Below, one piece after another: positions 11,678 to 22,092 of a DNA stretch of 64,000 nucleotides. The stretch's first letter is position 1. Every line of letters begins with the position of its first letter. This DNA comes from Nitzschia sp. DOCU1. Taxonomy: Eukaryota; Bacillariophyta; Bacillariophyceae; Bacillariales; Bacillariaceae. The translations under genes and the position numbers were made by a program. Under the pieces are notes generated by a model. The model worked only from the letters and a program-made list of their open reading frames with translations. It ran no database searches and was not told where the DNA came from. The stretch lies in assembly GCA_951394045.1 (NCBI GenBank), contig OX595987.1:2046001-2110000 (forward strand), written 5' to 3'.

Positions 11678-13206
11678 ATGAAAGGGTCGCTGCTTGGACT
11701 AATCTCATGGGTATCGGCCCTGCGATTTTCGGCTGTCCACGGTTTCGTCGCTCCGACTAGTCAAGTGAGGTATCGGAGCCCAACAAGGCTCTCCTCCGAT
11801 GTTCAAGAAGATTCAGGGGAAGGACTATCACGACGACAATTTGCAGAATTGACATTTGCGGGCGTTGGGCTTGGTGTTTCCTTCTTGGGCACTAGAGAAA
11901 TTGCTCCTACCGACTATGGATTGTGGGGAATATTGCCTGTTGGAACTTACAAATCAAAGAAGACCCTGCTGAAGGAAATCGTCCCAGGAAAGATCTGGAC
12001 TTTGGACCAAAAGTTTGGAATCCTAAATGTCCAGGTGCCCCTACGAATGACTGTAATAAAAATGAGTGATGGCGGCCTATGGGTCTACAATCCCGTTGCA
12101 GCGACTCCCGAATGCGTAGACATGCTCAAGAGTTTAATCGCCGAACACGGTCCTTTGAAGCACATTGTGGTAGGGTCGGTGGCCTTGGAGCACAAGGTCT
12201 ATGCCGGTGTCCTTGCTCAAAAGTTTCCCAAAGCTCAGGTGTGGCTACAACCCGGACAATACTCGTTCCCAGTCAACCTCCCGGATTCATTCCTTGGATT
12301 TCCAACCACACGAACAAAACCGATTCCAAAGCCAGAAGCCGCCCCGGCAGATTGGCAGAAAGATTTTGACTTCTTGACACTTGGCCCACTCATTAGTAGG
12401 TAAGTCGCCAAGGATTTCCGAGAGCACGGATTTGAAAAGTCCCACTTACGAGGTTTTTTGACAGGGACGGGGCTTTTGGTGAGACAGTTTTCCTTCACAA
12501 GCCTACAAAGACTTTGATTGTGACTGATACCGCACTGGAAGTGACAGAGGAAGTTCCCGAGATTTGCGAACTTCAGCCAGAGCCGCTACTTTATCATGCG
12601 CGTGATACAATTACGGACGTTGTAGAAAACACTCCGGAGGTCCGAAAGCGGGGTTGGCGCCGAATCGCACTGTTTGGTCTTTTCTTCACCCCAAGCGCCA
12701 TCGATATCAAGGATGCTGACATTGCATTCAAGGAGCGTCGACCCGACATCAACCCCGACTTTCTTGGTGTTTACCCCTGGGATTGGGTGCGGGACGATAA
12801 AGCGAGCTTTGACGCACTGACAGGAGGCTTGCTCGTCGCCCCAATCCTCCAAACCTTGATCTTGAACAGAGAGCCGATCGAAGTTTTGGATTTTGCGGAC
12901 AGTGTCGCTAAGTGGGACATCGAAAGAATCATTCCGGCACACTTTAAGAACGATCTTAAGTACAATGGTGCAGATTTCCGAAAGGCTTACAGCTTCCTGG
13001 AAGCAGGCGGAGTACCGAAAGGGCAACCGAAGCCCTTGGACGGCGACTTAAAGCTCCTACGTGATTCGGAACAGAGCTTGCTGGAGAGTGGAGCTATCGC
13101 ACCATGCCCTCCACTGCCAGGTGGTAAATTCTCACGAGAAGAGATCCTAAAGCAAACGGTGTACCAATGTCGCAAGGACGTTTGTGCCCCGAGGGCTTCG
13201 CCGTGA
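11678..13206 (+). CDS. Plastid-targeted DUF4336 family protein
   Basis: Two exons, 11678-12399 and 12465-13206, give 487 aa. The N-terminus is a signal peptide ending near AVHG-FVAP, which resembles the diatom plastid-import cleavage motif with Phe after the cut. A short presequence and then SRRQFAELTFAGVGLGVSFL follow, a twin-Arg-plus-hydrophobic pattern typical of Tat-dependent thylakoid targeting. The mature part (from DYGLWGILPVGTYKSKKTLL) matches my memory of DUF4336, a family of metallo-beta-lactamase-like fold found in cyanobacteria and algae, often without the zinc ligands. Motifs such as GGLWVYNPVAATPE and KHIVVGSVALEHK fit. The enzymatic activity is unknown. It is convergent with the PNPase gene, with stops 41 bp apart. 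Confidence 0.75.
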
Positions 13207-13247
13207 CAGGGTTAATCTTAAGAAAGCTAGCTAGAGTCGCGTGTAGT

Positions 13248-15992
13248 TCAAGCGTTAAGCATTGCAACCGGTCGAACACGGATGGTACCCATCACTGGAT
13301 CCACTGCCGTGCATTCCACATCAATCTTTTGGCCGATCTGAACCAGTGAATTGAGAAGTCCAATAGTTCCATTCGGATGTCCTCGAATCTCGTCACGACG
13401 GGCCATTTCGCTTACATGACAGAGACCTTCCTTGTTACGCAGCAGCTCGATGATGATGCCAAAGTCTCTAATTTCGATCACAGTGCCCTCGTAGACTTCT
13501 CCAACCTCCACATCGGATACCAAATCCATGACGGCGGCCCTGGCTTTGCGCACCATTTCCCTGTCTTCACCGAACAGCAAACACTGTCCCTCCTGAGTCA
13601 AGTCAAGGGAAACATTGAATCGATCCTCCATCTGCCGAATCACTGCCCCACCTGGTCCTAACAGGTCCTTCTTCCTCATTGGATCAAACCTGACGACTTC
13701 GACCCGTGGCGCAGAATGCTTGAGCTCTGCTCGCGGCGATAAGTTAGTTATTATCGACCCCGAGGAACGAGCAGCCTGTGTATCCATTTCGTCCAGTAGA
13801 ACGCCCCGAGCTTCCTTGGCCAAACCAAGCGCTTCAAATACGATTGAATGGGGCAAAGGTTCGTGAACGTCAAAGTGCACAGCTGTCACCTTTTCCGATG
13901 TCCCAGCAATCTTGAAATCCATTGCCCCATAGTGGTCCTCGGTCCCAGTAATGTCCAACAGTAACTGGTACCGATCATCTTCTCCACGTCGTTTCGCAAG
14001 TCCAACACTGAGACCAACGACTGGAGCAACGATAGGAACTCCGGCATCTAAGAGTGCCAAGGTGGCACCACAGACTGATGCCATACTAGAGGAACCGTTA
14101 GAGCCCGTGACTTCACTGGTTATTCGAATCGCGTATGGGAAGTCATTGGGCGATGGCAAGACTGGCAGAATCGCTTTCTCAGCCAACGCACCATGACCTA
14201 TTTCGCGGCGATTTGCGCCTCTTCCAGAGCCAGTTTGGACCTCACCCTTGCTGTAGGCGGGAAAGTCGTACTGCAAAAATGCTCGTTGTCGCTCCTTCAA
14301 TGTACCAGAATCACCCGTCTGTTCTCTATCAGCACGGACTTTTCGAGAATTGAGATCTGATTCCAAGTACTCCTGTGTTTTCAGGTAGCGAAGACTACCA
14401 ACTGGTAGCTCGTCGGACAATCTCGGCTCTTGTTGCAGTTCTTCAGTCGGTCGGACGAAGGGCTCGTTCAGCGGTATGCCGTCCTTGGGTGGTCCCAACG
14501 TGGCGGTGCAAAGAACTTGTGTCTCTCCTCTTGTAAATAGAGAAGATCCGTGGACGACATTTGGGAGGGCCGGAACTTCGAGCGAGATTGGTCGAATCGT
14601 ATTGCAACCATGTGACGATTTACCCTCGCGCCCATCGGCTCGGCATTTGTGGTCAACGGCGGCGCTGACAAGTCCCTCTTTTAGGAGTTCTGAATGAATC
14701 GCATCCACCAGATCCTCAAAAAGCGATGAATCCTCTCCTATAAATACTGGTGATTCTTCGTTTGGGTGAGAATAATCCTTAAGCACCGAAGCCACAGCTT
14801 CATTGAATGCACGTTCTCTTCGACCTCGTTGAGATTTGCTGAGCAAAGAGCTATCATCAGTGGAATGGATTTGTGGTTTTGTCTTCCTCGCTCCGGCACC
14901 AAATGTACTGTCATTTTTTAACCCAAAGAGCCTCAGGGACGCCATTGATAATCGTTCAGAGCAAAACTGCAGTTTCTCCTGAAAGATACGTTCGGCCAAG
15001 TCCTTCTTTTCGCTATCGTCACCCGTACTACTTGATTTGCCATCAATCTCCAAAGGAGCTGGCAACCCCAGCTCAGAGCATATACTTTCTTGGTTGATTT
15101 CTTCCACCGTCTCGCTCTCCTGTAAGCTCATTGCTTCATCCTGGACATCTAGCAAAGGTTGTATGCACCCATGCGCCAGCGTGATCATATCCACGAGCCT
15201 CGATTCTTCTAGGAGACCAGCAAACTCCATCATGACCACTTTATCTCTAGTTCCGGCATACAATAAGCCTCCGATAGCCTTGTCGTCTGGCGTACATGGA
15301 TCTATGGTGATCTTGCCATCATGGTCAAGGGATAAATAGACACTTGCCACTGCCTCTTGTAATCGTCCTCGAAGAGCCACCGCCGCAGAGTTGAGCGCCA
15401 AAGCGACAGGATAACCTCCCGTTCCGTCTCGTACTGGGCACGCCTGTATACTGCAAGTTACATGAATCGATTCATCGCTTGGAAGCAACAACGGCCGCAA
15501 TGCCCGATCAATGGCACGGCTGGCCAGGGTCTCGGCAGTGGTCGGTCTTTGATTATCGGAGCGCTTTGAATTAGGAGGAATCTTTCCCACTGCATGATGC
15601 CGCTGACGATAATCGACAGTCAATGGTGCAAATGAAGATTGTCGGCATCGTCGGCGCAGGAAATCTTCGTAGGTCAGCCGAGATTTTCGACTGTACCGTT
15701 CGTCTGCCGCCGCGGCCATGGTTGCCAGTGCGACCGTTTTCCCCGAGGATCCAATCACCGAGGATTCAGTCAAAGTAGCAATTTTACCCATGCCAAATTG
15801 AGTGGGCGGGCCATTTATAATTTCGGAGAAATAAGGGCTGTCCTTCACAATCTCGTTGCTATCGGCAGACTGTGATGACAATAATCGAATATGCATGCGG
15901 GGTTCTTCCATCCACTGCCGAGGACGGCTGAGTTTGAGATAGCACTCTTGGCCGCATCGTCTTAGCATCACATTGATCCGCGTCATTTCCAT
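13248..15992 (-). CDS. PNPT1: Polyribonucleotide nucleotidyltransferase (PNPase)
   Basis: Phosphorolytic 3'-5' exoribonuclease of organelles. Single exon, 914 aa from ATG 15992. The N-terminus (MLRRCGQECYLKLSRPRQW) is Arg-rich without acids, as in a mitochondrial presequence. Domains in order are RNase PH-like 1 (after residue 50, with SGKTVALATMA, RPLLLPSDE and GYPVALALNSAAVALRG), a helical domain with an acidic insert, RNase PH-like 2 (from SLEVPALPNVVHGSSLFTRG, with SSSMASVCGATLALLDAGVP), a KH domain (DLLGPGGAVIRQMEDRF) and an S1 domain (EVYEGTVIEIRDFGIIIELL). It is longer than bacterial PNPase (about 710 aa) because of the presequence and the insert between the first PH domain and the second. 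A plastid location is the main alternative to mitochondria. Confidence 0.93.
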   Translation of the reverse strand: MEMTRINVMLRRCGQECYLKLSRPRQWMEEPRMHIRLLSSQSADSNEIVKDSPYFSEIINGPPTQFGMGKIATLTESSVIGSSGKTVALATMAAAADERYSRKSRLTYEDFLRRRCRQSSFAPLTVDYRQRHHAVGKIPPNSKRSDNQRPTTAETLASRAIDRALRPLLLPSDESIHVTCSIQACPVRDGTGGYPVALALNSAAVALRGRLQEAVASVYLSLDHDGKITIDPCTPDDKAIGGLLYAGTRDKVVMMEFAGLLEESRLVDMITLAHGCIQPLLDVQDEAMSLQESETVEEINQESICSELGLPAPLEIDGKSSSTGDDSEKKDLAERIFQEKLQFCSERLSMASLRLFGLKNDSTFGAGARKTKPQIHSTDDSSLLSKSQRGRRERAFNEAVASVLKDYSHPNEESPVFIGEDSSLFEDLVDAIHSELLKEGLVSAAVDHKCRADGREGKSSHGCNTIRPISLEVPALPNVVHGSSLFTRGETQVLCTATLGPPKDGIPLNEPFVRPTEELQQEPRLSDELPVGSLRYLKTQEYLESDLNSRKVRADREQTGDSGTLKERQRAFLQYDFPAYSKGEVQTGSGRGANRREIGHGALAEKAILPVLPSPNDFPYAIRITSEVTGSNGSSSMASVCGATLALLDAGVPIVAPVVGLSVGLAKRRGEDDRYQLLLDITGTEDHYGAMDFKIAGTSEKVTAVHFDVHEPLPHSIVFEALGLAKEARGVLLDEMDTQAARSSGSIITNLSPRAELKHSAPRVEVVRFDPMRKKDLLGPGGAVIRQMEDRFNVSLDLTQEGQCLLFGEDREMVRKARAAVMDLVSDVEVGEVYEGTVIEIRDFGIIIELLRNKEGLCHVSEMARRDEIRGHPNGTIGLLNSLVQIGQKIDVECTAVDPVMGTIRVRPVAMLNA

Positions 15993-16298
15993 CTGTCAAG
16001 GGTGTCGCACTCTCTCGAAATGGATGATAGAGGATGTTGTTGTTGCATCATTTCTTCCAAAACAAAATGGATGGATGGAGAAAATACAATGTGGAAATGT
16101 GATCGACTTAGTCAATTTCTTGAGTCGGCTTATTCCTACAGCGACGAAATCACGCACAAAAATACGATAGACCAAGATTCGCCCCATTGTCGCATCGTCA
16201 TTTCAACAACTACAACAACTCACAACAAACCCTCCAAACATCTGCACTGAGACTTTCAGGTCCACTTTCTCTTCCACACCAGTACAATCAGCATCATC
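15993..16298. other. Divergent intergenic region between PNPase and CMC2-like genes
   Basis: 306 bp between two opposite start codons, rich in short A- and CAA-containing runs near 16200-16230. No gene was seen; probable shared promoter region. Confidence 0.5.
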
Positions 16299-16625
16299 AT
16301 GCACCCACCGTTGGATCGACCCCACCCTGACTGTCAAGTTGAAATCGACTCACTTCGGAAATGCCAAGAAACGAGGCCGACCCTGAAAGTCTGGGCTTGC
16401 AATGAACTCAAATTCCGCATGGACAAATGCTTCAAGGAGGAAAAGGAGCGAATGCTCAAGGAAATGAACAAAGACATTGTATCTCGAAGAGCTGAGGAGG
16501 AAGCACAGGCCGCCTTGTCTACAGGAACCAATATGACCTTTGAGCAATATCTTGCCAAGGACAAAAAGTATCAACGGGAAATGGAGAACATTGCGGCGAA
16601 GAAAACAACTAGTTGGTTTGGATAA
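16299..16625 (+). CDS. CMC2: Twin CX9C mitochondrial protein, CMC2-like
   Basis: Small intermembrane-space protein of the Cmc1/Cmc2 family, which helps cytochrome c oxidase assembly and is imported by Mia40-type oxidation. Intronless, 108 aa. The N-terminus MHPPLDRPHPDC resembles Cmc2. Four cysteines at 12, 22, 34 and 44 form two CX9C pairs exactly. A charged helical tail follows, ending KTTSWFG. There is no cleavable presequence, as expected for this import route. The gene is convergent with cytochrome c1, 71 bp between stops. Cmc1 cannot be excluded, but the His-Pro start favours Cmc2. Confidence 0.82.
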   Translation: MHPPLDRPHPDCQVEIDSLRKCQETRPTLKVWACNELKFRMDKCFKEEKERMLKEMNKDIVSRRAEEEAQAALSTGTNMTFEQYLAKDKKYQREMENIAAKKTTSWFG

Positions 16626-16696
16626 CTGTCTCTAGTCACACTGATCGAAACTTATACCACCCTTATCTATTCGGGAAAGAGGAATTCATCGGGAGC

Positions 16697-17826
16697 TTAG
16701 TGACCAGCAGCACCTCCAACTCCCTTGACGTAAGAGATTTGTCTCGTCTTCAATGGACTCCACTTCCAGCGCTTGTAGTATCCAACACTTAGAGCCATGA
16801 AAGCAAGAACCGTCAAGTACTTGCAGGCGTTCTTCTTGCGGTCTTCGGTCTCGGGTTCCGCAGTCCAGTTCAAGAATTGTGCAACGTCGCGGGCTTGCTG
16901 CGAGATAGTTGCCACCGTGCCATCCTCGTACTCAACACCACCATCGTTGAGAGGAGGAGGCATGGAGATGGCACCACCGGGGAAGTAAGGGTTGTAGTGC
17001 AAACCAGGCATCATTTCCTTGCCGGCAGGGGGTTCACAGTATCCAGTGAGTAGAGCAAAGACGTAGTCATGGCCATTGTGTCGGGCCTTGACCATCAGAC
17101 TCAAGTCAGGAGGATACGCTCCACCGTTGGCGGCACGTCCGGCTTCCTTGTTGGCGTAAGGAGAAGGAATAGTATCGTAAGGCTTTCCCGGGCGTTCAAA
17201 CATTTCTCCGGTATCGTTGGGTCCGTCCAAAACGTCAACTTCTTTGGCCATTTGCTTAACTTCTTCCAAAGTGTGGGTAACACCAACCAACTCACGGAAA
17301 CGAATGTAGTGGAGAGAATGGCAAGATGCACAAACTTCACGGTAAACTTGGAAACCACGTCGAAGGGCTCCATGGTCAAAGGAAGAAAAGTATCCTGTGT
17401 GACGCCATGGGTAATGGGGAGCGTGGACCACGTCCTCCTCGTCCAATAAGGTGACCTTAGCTGTGGTGGCCGCCGCAAAGGCTGCTGCACCGGCAGCAAA
17501 TCCGTTCTTGCGGATCTAAATAGGGAAGAGGTGGGAGCATAGAGTGAGATCAAGTTTTGCCGTAGTAAAATATGAGATCATGCAAAGCAATAGGGATTTT
17601 GGAACGAAAAGAAAGATTTCTTTTGGTTCGACTGAGTCGATTCAGTAAAAACGTGCTTGCTTTTGTGCCAATCCGATCCAGGCCAACCAAACGCCGTTTC
17701 GACCATGGTCGCTCAAAGAAATTTCCCGCTCGACTTTCGATACAATTATCGCAATCAAATTAATTTGATGCATGGTAGTATCAACCGATGCAAAAGACTC
17801 ACCAATCCTTGCAATTGAGACGCCAT
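16697..17826 (-). CDS. CYC1: Cytochrome c1, haem protein of complex III
   Basis: Electron carrier of the mitochondrial bc1 complex, from the Rieske centre to cytochrome c. A 24-nt first exon (17826-17803, encoding MASQLQGL) joins in frame to exon 2 (17515-16697), giving 280 aa; the intron is 287 bp. The haem site is CASCH, with both cysteines present, within GFQVYREVCASCHSLHYIRF. The family motif YANKEAGRAANGGAYPPDLS and the axial-Met region GGAISMPPPLNDGG are intact. A C-terminal membrane anchor runs from KYLTVLAFMALSVGYYKRW. The N-terminal Ala-rich segment before DEEDVVHAPHYPW is short for a bipartite presequence. Confidence 0.93.
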
Positions 17827-18533
17827 GGCGAACAAGTAGTGCTGCTACTTTGTGTTGTTGGCTTTCGTTGTTGCGTCGAGATCCGCGGTCCTTTTCCTCG
17901 GCCAACGAGGGCGCAGTGACGAGCGAAGCATCATAGTTGGGGAGCCCTCCTTTGTTGCTGGCGATGCTGTAGACGCCGTGTAGAATGTGAGTACAGAGTC
18001 GACGAAGGGGGATTTCTTTCCCTCTTTCTCGATTTCCATATTTTGGATGACGCGGCGCCGCTGGTTTCTTCGCCTGACAATCGTGCGGCCGGCGCGCGAA
18101 TAGGGGGATCGTTGGAGCGAAACAAAGATTTGGTTCCCCTCTTTTTTCCTGACGGGCCTCTCTACTGCTAAACTAGTTTATGCCCCGTTTCGCTCGCTCC
18201 ACTATGCGAACCGCGCGAAAGATTTCGGCGGCGGAGGCACGGAAGTGCAAAACGCACGTATGCATTGTATGGGGTGTGGTGGGAAGGGGCAGACAAGAGT
18301 TTCAATCCATCATGATCGCGAAGCCTCTCATCATCATACATTCCCTACCATAACTTATCTTTTGGAGACGACGGTACGGTGGAATCACTGGTGATAATCC
18401 TCTTGAGAAGATCACTGTAAGCCCTCTCGAATTGGCCTAGGACAGAAAGATCGGCCTCGGTTGCTTTCTCTAGCGAGCTTTTGCTTACGCGTTTGGATTG
18501 AGTATTTGTACGCATCCTGCAAGTGACCAAGCC
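17827..18533. other. Divergent intergenic region between cytochrome c1 and Argonaute
   Basis: 707 bp with CG-rich patches around 18040-18100 and 18180-18245. Short open frames on the minus strand (17845-18125, 18345-18530) show no recognisable product. It likely includes the 5' regions of both genes. Confidence 0.45.
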
Positions 18534-21500
18534 ATGAAACGATCATATGATAACGGGCCGGACAATGGCAGGTCCCGCCAGCGTGGAAGATATGGACACT
18601 ATGGGCCCTCTGACGGAGGGAGCAGAGGCAATCAGGACAGAGACTCGGACCGGGGCAGGGACTCGGACCGCGGCAGAGATTCGGATCGCGGCAGAGACTC
18701 GGATCGCCGCAGAGACTCGGACCGCGGCAGAGACTCGGATCGCCGCAGAGACTCGGACCGCGGCAGAGACTCGGATCGCCGCAGAGACTCGGACCGCGGC
18801 AGAGACTCGGACCGGGGTAGAGACCGGGACTCGGGTCGTGGAGGTACCTACGGAAGCAGCAGCTATGGTGACGGACATCAGCGTTGGAACGGTGGGGGTG
18901 GGAGTAGAGGCAATCAGGACAGAGACTCGGGCCGGGACTCAGGTCGTGGAGGTGACTACAGAAGCGACAGCTACGGCCAAATGCAACAGCGTGGGGACAG
19001 GGGTAGTGGTCCCAGAGGTGAAGATCATGGTGGTCGTTTTCAAGGAGGCCACGCGGATAGATTTCGAAGTGGTGGACGCGGCGGTGGCGGTGGTAGAGGA
19101 GGAGGTGGTGGTAGAGGTGGCGGTCGAGGGCGCGGACCTGACTTGTCTGGTCTCAATTCGGTCTTGTCCAATATCATCCTCGCAGACATCACCCCAGGCT
19201 TTCAATTTTTCCTCTACTCGTTGGACTTTAAGGACGCAAAAGGCAACTTGATTGATAGTCGTCACAGGCGTGCCTTCCTCTTCAATATTGGATTCTGGGA
19301 TGGCATTCTCAAGGATATGCCAGAAAAAGAGAAGAACGACCTGAAGAGAGTAGTTTTCTTTGCTAGTTCCTTTTTCTTTTCTGGGAGGGAGATCCCTGGG
19401 CTGGACCCCGCAAATTTTCCCATGGACGTTCCTCTTGGCGAATCAGCCGAAGGCGATACCCTTCGGATCGCCAAGTTTGAGCACTACACTGGCCCAGTGG
19501 AGCTTACGACGCCCTTGAACCAGATTAAGTCTGATCATGTTGGTTTTGACAACCGCTGTGCTGACTGTACTAAGGCGTTTGCCGACACGGGATCGTTGCT
19601 GCAACACTGGTAAGTAATCTTGTATTGTCTGACTCTATTTCTGGAAGGCGTTCATCTCATATCGCCCCAGCCAGCAAACGGGGCACAAACCCGTCTATCT
19701 TCTGGAAAGTTCCTCGTCTAATCGTATCGCCGTTCCAGCTCCGATACCAGTCTGCGTCTCCTATGTAAATCTCGCCCTCCAACGAGCTCTCGGTGAGCGA
19801 TTGGCTCGATGGGGATCCGAGTTTATAGATCCCACCAACATGACCGAGCCAAAGGATCATCGAGGTCAAAGTCTAGGGGTGCGAGTGTACGAGGCCTACT
19901 GCTGCACGTTTGGATTTCTACGCAACGCCCAAGAAACGGCTTCTCTTTCGCTGACAGTCGACCTTCGAGCTAAGATTGCCCGCACGATGAGCGTCTTGGA
20001 CCATCTCTGTCAAGGCAAAGATCCGACAAACTACCATCCTAGCAGCCAAGAGCAAATGGAAGCCAAACGGCATTGGATCAGTGAGGTCGTCATTACAATG
20101 CATGACAAGAGATGCCACTCAGTCGTCGATCTAGACTTCGAACACAGCGCTTCTACATTGCCCGTTAAAGGTCTGGGCATGTCTCACGCCGAGTATTTTG
20201 AAAAACGAAAAGGCACGAAGTTGCGGTTCCCTGATGCAGTACCGATGGTCGTGGCTCTCGGAAGAAACAACCTGCATATCTTCCTCCCCCCTGAGTTGGT
20301 TGCTGGGAACGATCTTGGCGCGTCTATCAAGCAACAGCTCCCCTTTATTGCTAGTTTCGGACCAGAGAAGAGAAACAAAGCAATCGAGAAAATCCGCGAG
20401 TACCTAGTTCCTGGTGCTCAAACTTCCAAGTTTGCTGGTGGTCTCCTACCTGCCCTAGGAATACAGCTACACAACGGACGGCTCGCTGTAGACGCTCAAG
20501 TTCTCCCCATTCCTCAGATGGTTGCAGCAGGAATCGAGATTCCTAAGGAGCGCGGTAGAAACTGGGCAATGGCCTTAAGCAAGGCGGACTTTCGTGTCAA
20601 CCCAGGGAATGCGAATACTTTAAACGTAGTTTTGGTCTTTCATGAAAGACTGGCCCGTGGCGCCAAACAAGTCTACGAGAAAATTCGCGACTTCGTCAAC
20701 GAGATGAACTCAACCTTCCGGCTTGGAACGGACCCAATCGAGTTGATTCGAGTTGGTACGTCAATCACGAATGATTACACGCGTGCTTTGAAACACAACT
20801 AACTTCCTTGTCATTATATTCTTCTTCAGGTGACGGTCAAGGACATTGGGGCCCTCTGGAACAGTATTTGGCAAGTTCTGGAAGAACGCATAAAAACCTC
20901 TTTGTTATTGATTTCAACAAGCCACAAGGAAGCGCCGACCCGGCGTACCCTGTCATCAAGCAAATGCTGTCGTCAAACGGATATCTCTCGCAATTTGTAA
21001 ACTTCAAAACACATCCTCACGACGAATCTAGGGACTTGAAGAAGAGCAATATGATTCTACAGAGCGTCGCACGGCAGATTCTCCACAAGTCTGGGGCACG
21101 AATTTGGTGGGTGCGCGTGCCGCGATCGCTTCCCACGCCTTGCGTATTCGTAGGCGTGGATGTTTTCCATGCTCCCCGGGTGTACGATCCGAAGGAAAAG
21201 AGAAAGGTTGCAAAGGGATCCTGCGCTGCAATCATTGTGCAGATTTTCCGCGGCGACACGACTGCGCCAACTCATATCGAGATGTTCTCTCAGACATTTG
21301 CAAGGGAACCTGGTAAAGAATACGACCTCGGCGACGCACTCAGGGAAACGATTTCGGCTGCGTTGCGCGAGTTGAATGTAGCACCACAATCTTGTATTGT
21401 GTGGCGCGACGGGATCGGGGAGTCGGCCATGGACTCTGATGCCGTCGAAGAAATCAACGGTATACGAGAGGGTCTCGAGAGTTGTCGAATCGATAATGCT

Positions 21501-22015
21501 CCAGGACCAGGCATTCCTCTTTCGTATGTTGTTTGTCAAAAGAGGATTGATACGAAGATATTTTCGAATGGTGTTGCGGGCGAACCTGATGGCAAATTTG
21601 GCGTACCGCCTGGTACACTCGTTCAGGGCATACAGGGCTTACGATATGACACCTTTTACTTGAATGGTACAGCTCCTCCGAATAGCACACCAAAGCCAGC
21701 TCGTTTCATCGTCGTTCAGAGGGATGAGGAATTGGTTTCGGTACCCCTCGCCGAACTCACCTGGGATCTATGCCACGACTACCCCAATTGGGTGAGTTTC
21801 CGACACCTTTTCGATCTTGTCATGTTGTACGTTCTAAATCTGACCTGCCTCCCATTTGTATCTATCCGCTCCTTTGTCTTTCATAGGCTGGTCCAATCAA
21901 AGTCCCAAGTGTAGTACAGATGGCACACAAGCTCGCGGAACTTGGAGGCTGTTTCGACGACTGCGGAGGGAGCCTCGATGGATCGAAATTCAAGAATACA
22001 TTACATTTCCTGTAG
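18534..22015 (+). CDS. AGO: Argonaute/Piwi protein with RD/RG-rich N-terminus and embedded C2H2 finger
   Basis: Small-RNA-guided silencing effector. Exons 18534-19609, 19671-20755, 20830-21791 and 21887-22015 join in frame to 1083 aa. The first 205 residues are an Asp-Arg-Ser-Gly repeat followed by RGG-type glycine stretches. The Argonaute N domain starts near [15 protein letters not shown]. The PAZ C-terminal part is visible at [17 protein letters not shown] with [12 protein letters not shown]. The Piwi domain has GVDVFH (first catalytic Asp), WRDGIGES (later Asp) and the terminal His in [12 protein letters not shown], so slicer residues look conserved; the glutamate finger was not assigned with certainty. 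C342-x2-C345-x12-H358-x5-H364, made by the first splice junction, is a perfect C2H2 finger pattern and unusual for the family. ATG 18534 is the first in frame. Confidence 0.92.
18641..18820 (+). repeat. Tandem 18-bp repeat coding for Asp-Ser-Asp-Arg-Gly/Arg-Arg
   Basis: About ten copies of an 18-bp unit like GACTCGGACCGCGGCAGA lie head to tail inside the first Argonaute exon, each coding for six residues. Units alternate between GGACCGCGGC and GGATCGCCGC types, giving a higher-order 36-bp period in the middle. Copy number is likely to vary among strains because the unit length preserves the reading frame. Confidence 0.85.
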
Positions 22016-22092
22016 CGAGCTACCCGGCACGGGGGTGACCGATACTGTCCACCAATATAACATATTAACAAATGTAGATGTAGTTTCTATGA

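Noticed and set aside
18543..18878. Antisense open frame rich in Val-Ser-Ala-Ala repeats
   Set aside because: It mirrors the 18-bp tandem repeat of the Argonaute exon; repeats without stops are open on both strands.
18547..19251. Second long plus-strand frame (234 codons, Thr/Ala/Glu repeats) within the Argonaute first exon
   Set aside because: An alternative frame of the same repeat; the Argonaute frame continues into conserved domains and splices correctly.
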